From assembly GCA_028278525.1 (NCBI GenBank), contig JANQEE010000030.1, forward strand, positions 62,001 to 126,000: a stretch of 64,000 nucleotides of DNA. The letters are read 5' to 3'. This DNA is from Minwuiaceae bacterium. GTDB taxonomy: Bacteria > Pseudomonadota > Alphaproteobacteria > Minwuiales > Minwuiaceae. Under the pieces are notes generated by a model that saw nothing but the letters and a program-made list of their open reading frames with translations, did not search any database and was not told where the DNA came from. Shown here one piece after another: positions 35,589-44,752 of this stretch; within the stretch, counting starts at the first letter, position 1, and every line of letters begins with the position of its first letter. The position numbers were made by a program, and so were the translations under genes.

Positions 35589-35756
35589 GCAGGCCCTTTC
35601 TTCTTGCAGAACTCGAATCGCCGGCGGCGTCATCTCGCAGCGGGTCTACATCACGCCCGCGTGGATCGGAACCGGGATTTTACGCAACGGCAAGTATAGA
35701 CCGCCGATCGTAGCTGGCGGAACCATAACCGGCGTTCGGGTAATGTCAAAAAACAG
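35589..35756. other. Spacer hpnC-hpnD
   Basis: 168 bp, the widest gap in the minus-strand hopanoid genes. Contains the promoter-like sequence below and no gene. Confidence 0.5.
35722..35749 (-). promoter_or_regulatory. Sigma-70-type promoter candidate for hpnD-hpnE-shc-hpnG
   Basis: On the minus strand TTGACA (35744-35749), 16 bp, TATGGT (35722-35727). The -35 is a perfect consensus; the -10 matches at 4 of 6. It lies about 135 bp upstream of the hpnD ATG at 35588. Confidence 0.5.
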
Positions 35757-36692
35757 TCATTTCGTTTCGTCGGGACGAGGCGTTGGGCCCTTCAACCGCC
35801 GCGGTCGTTGTACCAGTCGCCGGATCAGCAGGCTCGCGGCGCCCGTGCCTGCCGTCATCAGAAAGCTTGGCCTGCCGAGTTTAACCGGCTCGGCCAGCGG
35901 GTCGCGACGCCGCAGTTCCGTGGTCAGCCGTTTCGCAAGGCTCAGGATCGCCGCCGTTTCCATGCCGAGGCGCACGTCGCGGCAACTGGCAGGGAACAGG
36001 GAAGCCGCGGCGAGCCACTCTTCGACAAGGTCCAGGCATTGATCCAGAACCCGGCGCAGGCCGGGCTTGGCGGCCGGCGCATCCAGGTCGTGCACAGTGA
36101 CGCCGGCGTCTGCCATCCAGTCCTGAGGCAGGTAGACGCGGTCGAGAACACGGTAATCGTCGGCGCAGTCCTGGAGATGGTTGATCACCTGTAGCGCATC
36201 GCACAGCGGGTCGGAGATCGCGTAGATCTCCGGCGGCTCGCCGTGCAGATCCAGCACGTAACGGCCGACCGGCGATGCGGAGTAGGAGCAGTACCGCGCC
36301 AGTTCCGACCAATCGGCATAGCGGGTCTTCGTCGCGTCCTCGGTGAAGGCGATCAGAACGTCGCGGCAATGCCGGTTGGTGACGCCGGTTTCCGCCAGGC
36401 TCTGCCGCATTTTGATCGCCTTTTCCAACGCAGGGTCGTCGGACGCTTCGCCGATTAGCGCGGCATCGAAGGCGGCGAGACGGGCAACTTTTTCGGCGGG
36501 TTCCAGGTCGCCATTGTCGGCGATATCGTCGGCGGCCCGGGCGAAGGCGTAGAAGGTCGCGACATGCGGCCGCAACCGCGCCGGCAGCAGCCAGGAGCCG
36601 ACTGGGAAGTTTTCTGTTCCCGTATTCTTGCCCGACGGTGTTTCAATCGCTTCCGACAACGGCCTCTCCGATTCCTCGTATGCGGTGGACAT
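35757..36692 (-). CDS. hpnC: HpnC, hydroxysqualene synthase
   Basis: 311 residues. Converts presqualene diphosphate to hydroxysqualene. Begins after a short acidic leader with NFPVGSWLLPARLRPHVATF, then the first Asp motif FARAADDIADN (D55, D56, D59) and the second region HLQDCADDYRVLDRVYLPQD. These and its pairing with HpnD/HpnE identify it. The ATG overlaps the hpnB stop by 1 bp (TAATG). A much longer ORF in this frame crosses hpnB but is a frame shadow. Confidence 0.94.
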   Translation of the reverse strand: MSTAYEESERPLSEAIETPSGKNTGTENFPVGSWLLPARLRPHVATFYAFARAADDIADNGDLEPAEKVARLAAFDAALIGEASDDPALEKAIKMRQSLAETGVTNRHCRDVLIAFTEDATKTRYADWSELARYCSYSASPVGRYVLDLHGEPPEIYAISDPLCDALQVINHLQDCADDYRVLDRVYLPQDWMADAGVTVHDLDAPAAKPGLRRVLDQCLDLVEEWLAAASLFPASCRDVRLGMETAAILSLAKRLTTELRRRDPLAEPVKLGRPSFLMTAGTGAASLLIRRLVQRPRRLKGPTPRPDETK

Positions 36693-37882
36693 TAACGGTC
36701 TGCCGTCGGTGAATAAACACGGCCTTTCCAGGTCACGCTGCGGCCGCGCCAGTGCTGGATCGCCGAATCGATCGTCATTGCGGTGTAGAGCAGGCCGGCG
36801 ACCGGCAGCAGCGGCGCCAGATAGAGCGGCATGCGGTTCAGGCGGAGAGTCGGCCGAAAGGCGGCGGCCATCAACAGCCAGGCGGCGAGGCCGGCGCCGG
36901 CCAGGCCGGCATCGCCGGTGATCAGCCCGGCTACCGCCGCGACCGGCGGCGCGAGATAGATGACGGCCATGCCGACGACAGTGCCGGCCAGCAGCAAGGT
37001 CGAATAATGCAACTGCGTGAAGGCGGTTCGCCGAACCATGTCCCAGATATCCGCAAGGCCTGGGTAGGGGCGGAGGCTGCGGGTGGTGTCCGTCAGGCCA
37101 AGCCAGATGCCGCCGCTTCCCGGCTGGGCGAACCGTTTGATGCGTCGGCCCAGGGCGCAATCGTCGATCAGTTCGGTCCGGATCGATTCGATTCCGCCGG
37201 CCCGTTGCAGAGCGGTCCGGCGCACGAGCATGCAGCCGCCGGCGGCGCCGGCCTCCGGCCGGGCCGGATTGTTGACCAGCGGGAACGGGTAGAGCTTTTG
37301 GAAGAAGAACACGAAAGCCGGCACCAGCAACCGCGACCAGCCGCGCTCGCAGGCCAATAGCACCATCAGGGACACCATGTCGAACCGGCCGGCCTCCGCC
37401 TTTGCGATCAGACCGCGCAGGTTGTCCGGCGCGTGCGCTATGTCGGCGTCCGTCAGCAGGAGATACTCGGCATCCGGCGCGAGATCCGCCGCCCGGTCGA
37501 CGCCCTGCGCCATCGCCCAAAGCTTGCCGGACCATTTGGGCGGCAGTTCGTTGGCGTCGGCCACGACGAGGCGTCGGTCCGGGCGGCCGTGTTCTCGGGC
37601 GACGCGCGCCGCAACCTCGCGCGTGCCGTCCCGGCTGTGGTCGTCGACCAGGACAATCGTCAGCTTGCCTGCGTAGTCCTGGTCGATCAGCGAGCGAAGG
37701 GAAACCTCGATCACCTCCGCTTCGTCGCGCGCCGGGATGACCGCGGCGACTTCCGCTGTCGTACCGGGATCGGGGGTCGGCGCCGGCAGGCGCTGATCCG
37801 CGCGCCAGAAACCGCCTCGGAACATCATCAGATACAGCCAGATCGCCAGGGCGAGCCAGGCCATTGCGATCACAACTGCCAT
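36692..37882 (-). CDS. hpnB: HpnB, hopanoid-cluster glycosyltransferase
   Basis: 396 residues. Family 2 glycosyltransferase with an N-terminal helix (VIAMAWLALAIWLYLMMF), GT-A domain (AAVIPARDEAEVIEVSLRSL, VDDHSRDGT, LLTDADI) and three or four C-terminal helices. Associated with hopanoid clusters; its acceptor is not established to my knowledge. First gene of the minus-strand hopanoid unit, diverging from an MlaC-like gene across 78 bp. Confidence 0.9.
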   Translation of the reverse strand: MAVVIAMAWLALAIWLYLMMFRGGFWRADQRLPAPTPDPGTTAEVAAVIPARDEAEVIEVSLRSLIDQDYAGKLTIVLVDDHSRDGTREVAARVAREHGRPDRRLVVADANELPPKWSGKLWAMAQGVDRAADLAPDAEYLLLTDADIAHAPDNLRGLIAKAEAGRFDMVSLMVLLACERGWSRLLVPAFVFFFQKLYPFPLVNNPARPEAGAAGGCMLVRRTALQRAGGIESIRTELIDDCALGRRIKRFAQPGSGGIWLGLTDTTRSLRPYPGLADIWDMVRRTAFTQLHYSTLLLAGTVVGMAVIYLAPPVAAVAGLITGDAGLAGAGLAAWLLMAAAFRPTLRLNRMPLYLAPLLPVAGLLYTAMTIDSAIQHWRGRSVTWKGRVYSPTADR

Positions 37883-37960
37883 CGGTCGCCAAGGTTCCGT
37901 TGCGTCATGCGGCTATCTATACGACAGTGCGCCGACGTTTTCAGAGAGGTTCGCGTTCGC

Positions 37961-38602
37961 ATGTCAAAGATCAGTCGACTCGGTATTTTGTTGCTCGCAG
38001 GTCTCTTGCTGCTCGGCATTGTCGTTCCGACCGTTTCTCATGCCGCCAACCCGGCCGTCGATCCCGCGACGGTGGTACAGAACCTGGCCGGTTCGGCGAT
38101 CCGCATCGCGCGGGACCAAACGCTCAACCAAGCCCAGCAACACACCGCGTTCTATCAGCTTTTTGTCGAACATTTCGACATGTCCACGGTCGGCCGCTTC
38201 GTTTTGGCGCAGGATTGGAACCGCACCTCGGCGGCGCAGAAACGGCAGTTCGAAGACGTCTTTCCGAAATTCATGATCGCCAATTACGCCAGCCGATTTC
38301 AGTATTTCGGCGCGGACACCCTGACCATACAGGGCGTCAATATCTTCAAGACCGGGCAGGCGGCCGTTGCCAGCACGATCCAGCGCGCCGGCGCGCCGGG
38401 CATCAATGTGAGCTGGCGGCTGCACCAGGTCGACGGTCACTGGCGGGTCGTTGATGTGGTGGTCGAAGGTTTCAGCATGGTCATTACCCATCGCCGCGAG
38501 TTTTCGTTTGTGATCGAACAAAGCGGAGTCCGCGGTCTGTTACGGGCGCTGGCGAAGAAGACGGAAGGGTTTTCCGGCTGTCCGGCCACTCAAAGCTGCT
38601 GA
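37961..38602 (+). CDS. MlaC/Ttg2-family periplasmic lipid-binding protein (second copy)
   Basis: 213 residues. Signal peptide GILLLAGLLLLGIVVPTVSHA, then the MlaC fold: LFVEHFDMSTVGRFVLAQDW, FPKFMIANYASRF, GINVSWRLHQVDGHWRVVDV and a C-terminal FSFVIEQSGVRGLLRAL. It differs clearly from HpnM at 24934. Its place opposite hpnB suggests a role with hopanoid or phospholipid trafficking, but no MlaD/E/F partners lie here. ATG at 37961 gives the signal peptide directly. 3' end overlaps the next convergent gene by 13 bp. Confidence 0.85.
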   Translation: MSKISRLGILLLAGLLLLGIVVPTVSHAANPAVDPATVVQNLAGSAIRIARDQTLNQAQQHTAFYQLFVEHFDMSTVGRFVLAQDWNRTSAAQKRQFEDVFPKFMIANYASRFQYFGADTLTIQGVNIFKTGQAAVASTIQRAGAPGINVSWRLHQVDGHWRVVDVVVEGFSMVITHRREFSFVIEQSGVRGLLRALAKKTEGFSGCPATQSC

Positions 38603-39750
38603 AATCGCTGCGGCCGGTAGGGCGCCAGCATCTCGGGCATGGCACCCGTCACGATTTCTTGCGCTACAAGATCACCGAGCAGCGGCCCGAGCGTAATGCC
38701 GCTGTGGGTCGCCATGACATACAGCCCGGCAACGCCGTCGACCGGTCCGACGATCGGCAGCCCGTCCTCCAGCATCGGACGCACGCCGACCCGGGCGCTG
38801 GCCCGCAGTTTCGCCTCCGTCGCCGGCAGATCCGGGAGAAACTTGAGGGTTCGGCTGAGCAACTGCTGACGGCCATGGGCGATGGCAGTCGCTTCATCGG
38901 CATTGGCAAGAAAGCCCGCCAGGTCCTCTGCGCCGATCAGCAATCCGCCGTCGTCGCCGGGACGGAAATGCAGCCCACCGGGTTCCGGCGGATGTAAAAT
39001 ATGCCGGGCCAGCCCCCCGCCGAGATCGGGCGGCAGGTTGACCAACAACCCTTCCAGCCCATTGACCGGTATGTACGGACCGGCGGGCCCCGCCGCGAGT
39101 GCGACCAGCCGTGGCGAAACGACACCGGCGGCAACGATCACATGGCCCGTGTCGATCGTGCCGGCGTAGGTTTCGACCGAGGCGATGGCACCGTTCGCAT
39201 CGCGGGTAAACCCGGTAACGGCACAGTTCTCCAGGATCGTGCCGCCAAGCCGTTCAACGTCCTGCGCCATGAGGCGCACCAGGCGGGGCGCGTCCAGCCA
39301 GCGATCCGGCATGGACATCAACCCGACCGCGCCGTCGGGAAAGGCGACCGACGGTTCCAGTTTCGCGAGGTCGCCGGCATCCAGCCATTCGACCGGATAA
39401 TCCAGCTCGATCAACTGTTTGGCGCGTTCCGTTAACGCGGTATCGCTGCCGGAAATCGAGGGGTCGGACCAACTGATCTCGCCCGCCTCGCCGTGATCGA
39501 CCGCGTCCTCGCCGAAGATTTCGGCCAGATCGCCGTAACGGTTCATGCCGGCCCGGTTTAGACGGTGGTAGGTCGCGTCTTCGGTTTTCGACGTCGCGTT
39601 AAGCCATGCGAAGCTGTTGCCGGTCGTGCCGCCGGCAAGTCCGCCGGCTTCGACGACGACCACATCCAATCCTTGGGTCGCCAGCGCATGGGCGGTGCTG
39701 ATTCCAAGCATGCCGCCGCCGATCACCACCGCGTCCGCTACTTTACTCAT
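38590..39750 (-). CDS. FAD-dependent amino-acid oxidoreductase (DadA/DAO family)
   Basis: 386 residues. FAD motif DAVVIGGGMLGISTAHALA with VVVVEAG, DAO-family middle region, and the C-terminal GLYVMATHSGITLGPLLGDL that closes over the flavin. Such enzymes oxidise amines or D-amino acids; substrate not determinable. Start at 39750 (MSKVADA); the extension to 39777 is unneeded. It diverges from a cupin gene; with the indolepyruvate oxidoreductase nearby, a role in producing 2-oxo acids is possible. Confidence 0.8.
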   Translation of the reverse strand: MSKVADAVVIGGGMLGISTAHALATQGLDVVVVEAGGLAGGTTGNSFAWLNATSKTEDATYHRLNRAGMNRYGDLAEIFGEDAVDHGEAGEISWSDPSISGSDTALTERAKQLIELDYPVEWLDAGDLAKLEPSVAFPDGAVGLMSMPDRWLDAPRLVRLMAQDVERLGGTILENCAVTGFTRDANGAIASVETYAGTIDTGHVIVAAGVVSPRLVALAAGPAGPYIPVNGLEGLLVNLPPDLGGGLARHILHPPEPGGLHFRPGDDGGLLIGAEDLAGFLANADEATAIAHGRQQLLSRTLKFLPDLPATEAKLRASARVGVRPMLEDGLPIVGPVDGVAGLYVMATHSGITLGPLLGDLVAQEIVTGAMPEMLAPYRPQRFQQL

Positions 39751-39855
39751 TCGAAATCGCCACCTTACGCTTTGCACCGTTCCACGACGCTGTTTAGCAT
39801 GAACCCATCAGCGTCCGGAAAGTCTCTCAGAGGACAAAAGGAGCGAGGTCCGATC

Positions 39856-40353
39856 ATGACGGAGCGCGCAAAAGGCGGCGCGATTGTGGTGCAACCCGAC
39901 GAAGGCGAGAGCTATTGGCAGCCGGAACCGGCCAACGGCTATGCGGAGGTTCGGATATCCAAGCGAAACGTACCGGTCGGCAACCGGTTCTCCTCCGGCA
40001 TTCAGGTGATCGCGCCGGGCTGCCACATCCGCGAGCACCAGCATGACGCCAACGAGGAACTGCTGTTCTTCTTCGAAGGCCGTGGCAAGGTGCTGGTGAA
40101 TGGCGAGGAACACCCGGTCGTGCCCGGCACCACCGTCTATGCCGGGCCGTGGAACACCCACAAGATTGTCAATGAGGGCGACGAGGACATGAAGATGCTG
40201 TGGGTGTTGATGCCCGGAGGGCTGGAGGACTTCTTCGAAGGAATCGGCCGGCCGCGCCGGCCGGGAGAGGCGCCGCCCGAGCCGTTCGCGCGGCCGGAAA
40301 ACGTGGCGGAAATCGAAGCGGCCACCGTGTTCGCCAAGATTGGCGGCGACTGA
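39856..40353 (+). CDS. Cupin-domain protein
   Basis: 165 residues, one cupin barrel. Metal-binding pattern PGCHIREHQHDANEELLFFFEG supplies His/His/Glu and PWNTHKIVNEG the last His; the quoted stretches are separate motif parts. Small single-domain cupins may be isomerases, dioxygenases or sensors; none can be chosen. ATG at 39856 has GAGCGAGGT upstream. It is 18 bp before the alpha/beta hydrolase and probably co-transcribed. Confidence 0.78.
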   Translation: MTERAKGGAIVVQPDEGESYWQPEPANGYAEVRISKRNVPVGNRFSSGIQVIAPGCHIREHQHDANEELLFFFEGRGKVLVNGEEHPVVPGTTVYAGPWNTHKIVNEGDEDMKMLWVLMPGGLEDFFEGIGRPRRPGEAPPEPFARPENVAEIEAATVFAKIGGD

Positions 40354-40371
40354 TCGTGAACGCCATGTCAG

Positions 40372-41175
40372 ATGCCGTTTCATAAGCTGACCGACGGCGA
40401 CCGGCTCTACTACGAAGTCCATGGCAACGGCCCGCCGCTGATGCTGGTGACGGGCCTTGGCGGCACCGCGTCGTTCTGGGCGCCGCTGGTGCCCGCGTTT
40501 GCGGAGCGGTTCACGGTCGTTTTGCACGACCATCGCGGCACGGGACAAAGCAGCCCGTCGATCATCGATTATTCGGTCGATCAGATGGCGGACGATGTCC
40601 TGCAGCTCATGGACGGGCTGGGGATAGAGAGTGCGGATTATGTCGGCCATTCGACCGGCGGCGCCATTGGCCAGACATTGGCGATAGACCGGCCCGAACG
40701 CATCGACCGGTTGGTCCTGAGTGCGAGCTGGACCGCCGCCGACGGCTATTTCCGGCGGTTGTTCGAGGTGCGCGGGAATATCCTGCGGCAGGGCGGGGTC
40801 GAAGCCTATGTGCGGTCGCACGCCTTGTTCATGAATCCGAGCTGGCGGATCCGCGATACGATCGACGAGATCGAGCGGCGGGAGGCCGACGCGATCGTGA
40901 ACTTTCCAAAGCCTGAGATCATGCTGTCGCGGATCGACGCGATTCTGCGCTTCGACCGCCGTACCGACCTGTCCGCGATCAAGGCTGAGACGTTGGCTAT
41001 CTGTGCGCGAGACGATATCACCACACCGCCTTATTTCACGGAGGAGCTCGGCCGTCTGATTCCCGGCGCACATGCGGTGATCCTGCCGAGCGGCGGCCAT
41101 TTCTTCCCGCGGTTGTTCGCGGATGACTTTGTGCGAACGGTCGGCGATTTCCTCGAAGCGCCCGGTGAAAACTAG
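40372..41175 (+). CDS. Alpha/beta hydrolase
   Basis: 267 residues. Nucleophile elbow GHSTGG (S94), oxyanion region VTGLGGTASFW, acid in ICARDDITTP and His in LPSGGHFFPR. Resembles RutD/3-oxoadipate enol-lactonase-type enzymes of ring and carbamate breakdown, without evidence for a particular substrate. Follows the cupin gene; converges on the indolepyruvate oxidoreductase with only 6 bp between stops. Confidence 0.82.
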   Translation: MPFHKLTDGDRLYYEVHGNGPPLMLVTGLGGTASFWAPLVPAFAERFTVVLHDHRGTGQSSPSIIDYSVDQMADDVLQLMDGLGIESADYVGHSTGGAIGQTLAIDRPERIDRLVLSASWTAADGYFRRLFEVRGNILRQGGVEAYVRSHALFMNPSWRIRDTIDEIERREADAIVNFPKPEIMLSRIDAILRFDRRTDLSAIKAETLAICARDDITTPPYFTEELGRLIPGAHAVILPSGGHFFPRLFADDFVRTVGDFLEAPGEN

Positions 41176-41181
41176 ACGGGA

Positions 41182-44100
41182 CTACTCCGCCGCGCTGGCT
41201 TGGGGCGCCGGTGCGCGAAATGCCGCCAGTAGCCTTTCCCGCTCGGCATTCGCCTGTTCCAGATTGGCCGCCTTGACGTGCCCGAAGCCACGAATCCGGT
41301 CCGGAATTTGGGCGATCTGTACCGCCAGACCGTGGCTGTCGACGGAAAGGCCGTCCAGAACTTCGGCCATCGTGGCTTCGTAATCACGGATCGACTGCCG
41401 TTCCGCCCGGCGCTCCTCGGAATAGCCGAACACATCCCATCGGCTGCCGCGCAGTCCACGCAGGCCTGCCAGCAGGCCAAAGGCTTTCATCATCCATGGC
41501 CCGTATTCGCGTTTCTGCAACGCCCCGGTCTCCAGATCTCGGGTGGCGAACAAGGGCGGCGCAAGATGAAAACTCAGCCGGAAGTCGCCCTCGAACTGCT
41601 GATTGAGTTTTTCGGCGAACGTGCCGTCCGTGTAAAGCCGCGCGACTTCGTACTCGTCCTTGTAGGCCATCAGCTTGAAATAATTGCGGGCGACCGCCTC
41701 CGCCAGACCGGTGCGGCCCTTGGCGCGGGTTTGCTCCGCGTCGGCTACTTGATCGACCAGGGACCTGTAGCGCGTCGCGTATGCGGCATCCTGATAGTCG
41801 GTCAGGAACGCAGCCCGGCGGGCAACGATGCTGTCTAGATCCTGTGGCAGGGCGTCCGGCTTCACGGTGCCACGGATCAGCGGGCCGGCGATCGCGTCGA
41901 CTTTCTCCGGCTGGTGGGCGGCCAAACGTCCCCAGGCAATCGTACGCTTGTTGGCGTCCACGGCCACGCCGTTCAATTCGACGGCGCGTTCGATAGCCTC
42001 CAGGTTCAGTGGGATCAGGCCTTTCTGGAACGCATAGCCGACCATAAACAGGTTGGTGGCGATGGAATCGCCCATCAACGCCGTGGCCAGCTTGGTGGCG
42101 TTTACGAAATCGGCGCGCCCGTCGCCGGCAGCTTCCGTGATGCTGCGCTGCATCGGTCCGCCGGACAGGTCGATGGCCTGATCCATGACGAACGCGGCGG
42201 GCGGCGTCACGTGGCTGTTGACCACCGCCCGGCTGGCGCCCTGGTTGAGTCGCGACAGCGTATCGGGCGCCGCGGCCACGACGATGTCGCAGCCGAGCAG
42301 CAGGCGCGCGCCGCCGGCCGCGACCCGCACTGAATGCAGGTCTTCGGCCTTGTCGGCGAGCCGCACATGGGTCGCCACCGCGCCGTTCTTTTGCGCCAGG
42401 CCGGTTTGGTCCAGCACGGTGACGCCTTTTCCTTCCAGGTGCGCGGCCATGCCGAGCAGCGCGCCGATGGTGATGACGCCGGTACCGCCGATGCCGGTGA
42501 CGACGATGCCATAGGGTTCCGCCGTCGACGGCAGGGTTGGCAGCGGCAGGTCGGCGAACGGATCGCCGTCTACGGCTGCCGGTCCGGCCGGCGCCGCTTT
42601 GCGCACCTGGCCGCCATGCACGGTGACGAAGCTTGGGCAGAAACCCTTGATGCAGGAATAGTCCTTGTTGCAGTTGGACTGATCGATCTGCCGCTTGCGG
42701 CCGAATTCCGTTTCCAGTGGCTGCACCGAAACGCAGTTCGATTTGGCCGAGCAGTCGCCGCAGCCTTCGCAAACCAGGTCGTTGATGAAAATACGTTTCT
42801 GCGGGTCCGGGTAGGTCCCGCGTTTGCGGCGGCGGCGCTTTTCGGCCGCGCAGGTCTGGTCGTAGACCAGCACGGTAACGCCCGGTTCTTCGCGCAGATC
42901 GCGCTGCACCCGGTCCAGCGAATCCCGGTGGTGGACGGTGACGCCCGGCGGAAATCCATAGCCGGCCGGATACTTGTCTGGCTCGTCGGTCACCACGACC
43001 ACTTTGTTGACGCCTTCCGCGGCGACCTGCCGGGTGATCGCGTCGACCGTCAGGCCTTCTTCCAGGGGCTGACCGCCGGTCATGGCGACCGCGTCGTTGT
43101 AGAGGATCTTGTAGGTGATGTTGACTTTGGCCGCCACCGCGGCGCGGATCGCCAGAATACCGGAATGATAGTAGGTGCCGTCGCCGAGATTGGCGAAGAT
43201 GTGCTTCTCCTCGGTGAACGGCGCCAGACCGATCCAATTGACGCCTTCGCCGCCCATATGCGTCGCGTATTCCGTGCGCCGGCGTTGGTCGAAGATCGCC
43301 ATCGCGTGGCAGCCGATGCCGGCCATCGCCCGGCTGCCTTCCGGCAGCCGCGTGCCGGTGTTATGCGGGCAGCCGGAGCAGAAGAAGGGCAGGCGCACCA
43401 GGGTCGCGCCGCCGATCTTGCGCTGGTCCAACGATTCGATGCGCGCCAGCCGCTGTTTGAATTCCGGCCGTTCTTCCATCCGGTTGACGCGGCCGGCGAT
43501 CACCTGGGCGATCATCGGCGGCGACAGTTCGCCTTTGGCAGGCAATAGTGTATTGCCCTGTTCGTCGGTCTTGCCGACGATCCGGCGCGGCGCGTTTTCC
43601 AGGTTATAGAGCAGGCGGGTCAACTGGGTTTCTATGAAGCCCTGCTTCTCTTCGATGACCAGGATTTCTTCCAAACCCTCCGCAAAGGCCAAGGCGCCCT
43701 GCGGTTCCAGCGGCCAGGTCAGCCCCACTTTGTACAGGCGAATGCCAAGCTCGGCGGCGGCCGCTTCGTCGATGCCGACTTCGTCCAGCGCCTGCCGCAC
43801 GTCCAGGTAGGCCTTGCCGGTCGTCACGATGCCAAGCCGCGCCTTCGGGCTGTCCATAACGATGCGGTCGATGGGATTGGCCCGTGCGAAGGCGAGGACG
43901 GCCGGCAGCTTATGGTCGTGTTGTATGGCCTCTGTGCCGAGCGGGTCGTAGCGGATGCCGATATGCATGCCGTCATCCGGCAGGTCCATATCGTCGGGTT
44001 CGCGGAACCGCAGACGCTGCGGATCGACGGAAACGGACGCCGAGCTTTCGACCGTGTCTGACACAGCCTTGAAACCGATCCAGCAGCCGGAATAGCGCGA

Positions 44101-44667
44101 CAGCGCGAACCCATAGAGACCGAAGTCTAAATATTCCTGCACGTTAGACGGATTGAGCACGGGGATCAGCGCAGCCGCGAACGCCTGCTCGCTTTGATGC
44201 GGCACGGCCGACGACTTTGCGCCATGATCGTCACCGGCAATCAGCAGAACGCCGCCATGCTTCGACGGCCCGGCATTATTGCCGTGCTTGAACACGTCGC
44301 CGGACCGGTCGACGCCCGGCCCTTTGCCGTACCAGATCGCGAAAACGCCGTCATACTTCGCGCCCGGATGCAGGCCGGTCTGCTGGCTGCCCCAGATCGC
44401 GGTCGCGGCCAGGTCTTCGTTCAGGCCAGGCTGGAAAACGATGTGACTGCGTTCCAGAAAGGGCTTCGCGCGCCACAGCGCATGGTCGTAGCCGCCGAGC
44501 GGCGAACCGCGATAACCCGTGACCAGTCCGGCGGTGTTCAACCCCGCCGCGACGTCGCGCTGGCGCTGCATCATCGGCAGGCGAACCAGCGCCTGCATGC
44601 CGGTCAGGTAGACTTTGCCCGATTCCAGCTCGTACTTGTCGTCAAGGGATACGTTGGCCAGCGCCAT
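41182..44667 (-). CDS. Indolepyruvate ferredoxin oxidoreductase, one-polypeptide form
   Basis: 1161 residues. Oxidatively decarboxylates aryl 2-oxo acids to acyl-CoA with thiamine diphosphate and Fe-S clusters. Order: transketolase-like N-terminus (TGYRGSPLGGYD), TPP-binding domain (FANLGDGTYYHSG, YNDAVAMTGGQP), ferredoxin-like cysteine motif LVCEGCGDCSAKSNC plus CNKDYSCIKGFCPS, gamma domain (VVTGIGGTGVITIGALLG) and a C-terminal alpha region. The archaeal enzyme is split into IorA and IorB; here both are fused, as in many alphaproteobacteria. A GGAGG site precedes the ATG. Apparently a single-gene unit. Confidence 0.9.
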   Translation of the reverse strand: MALANVSLDDKYELESGKVYLTGMQALVRLPMMQRQRDVAAGLNTAGLVTGYRGSPLGGYDHALWRAKPFLERSHIVFQPGLNEDLAATAIWGSQQTGLHPGAKYDGVFAIWYGKGPGVDRSGDVFKHGNNAGPSKHGGVLLIAGDDHGAKSSAVPHQSEQAFAAALIPVLNPSNVQEYLDFGLYGFALSRYSGCWIGFKAVSDTVESSASVSVDPQRLRFREPDDMDLPDDGMHIGIRYDPLGTEAIQHDHKLPAVLAFARANPIDRIVMDSPKARLGIVTTGKAYLDVRQALDEVGIDEAAAAELGIRLYKVGLTWPLEPQGALAFAEGLEEILVIEEKQGFIETQLTRLLYNLENAPRRIVGKTDEQGNTLLPAKGELSPPMIAQVIAGRVNRMEERPEFKQRLARIESLDQRKIGGATLVRLPFFCSGCPHNTGTRLPEGSRAMAGIGCHAMAIFDQRRRTEYATHMGGEGVNWIGLAPFTEEKHIFANLGDGTYYHSGILAIRAAVAAKVNITYKILYNDAVAMTGGQPLEEGLTVDAITRQVAAEGVNKVVVVTDEPDKYPAGYGFPPGVTVHHRDSLDRVQRDLREEPGVTVLVYDQTCAAEKRRRRKRGTYPDPQKRIFINDLVCEGCGDCSAKSNCVSVQPLETEFGRKRQIDQSNCNKDYSCIKGFCPSFVTVHGGQVRKAAPAGPAAVDGDPFADLPLPTLPSTAEPYGIVVTGIGGTGVITIGALLGMAAHLEGKGVTVLDQTGLAQKNGAVATHVRLADKAEDLHSVRVAAGGARLLLGCDIVVAAAPDTLSRLNQGASRAVVNSHVTPPAAFVMDQAIDLSGGPMQRSITEAAGDGRADFVNATKLATALMGDSIATNLFMVGYAFQKGLIPLNLEAIERAVELNGVAVDANKRTIAWGRLAAHQPEKVDAIAGPLIRGTVKPDALPQDLDSIVARRAAFLTDYQDAAYATRYRSLVDQVADAEQTRAKGRTGLAEAVARNYFKLMAYKDEYEVARLYTDGTFAEKLNQQFEGDFRLSFHLAPPLFATRDLETGALQKREYGPWMMKAFGLLAGLRGLRGSRWDVFGYSEERRAERQSIRDYEATMAEVLDGLSVDSHGLAVQIAQIPDRIRGFGHVKAANLEQANAERERLLAAFRAPAPQASAAE

Positions 44668-44752
44668 CTGTCCGCCTCCGCCGAATGCATCGGATCGCTA
44701 CCAATGATACCGGGGCCGGCAGTTGGCGCACAAGTTGGCCAAAAGTGCCGCG

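Noticed and set aside
35757-37892. A 711-codon minus-strand frame spanning hpnB and hpnC
   Set aside because: Only its last 311 codons are HpnC. The rest is an Arg/Gly/Pro-rich shadow of hpnB, typical of GC-rich DNA.
41384-43237. A 617-codon frame inside the indolepyruvate oxidoreductase gene
   Set aside because: Shadow frame with low-complexity Arg/Gly/Pro content; the real gene has complete motifs across the region.
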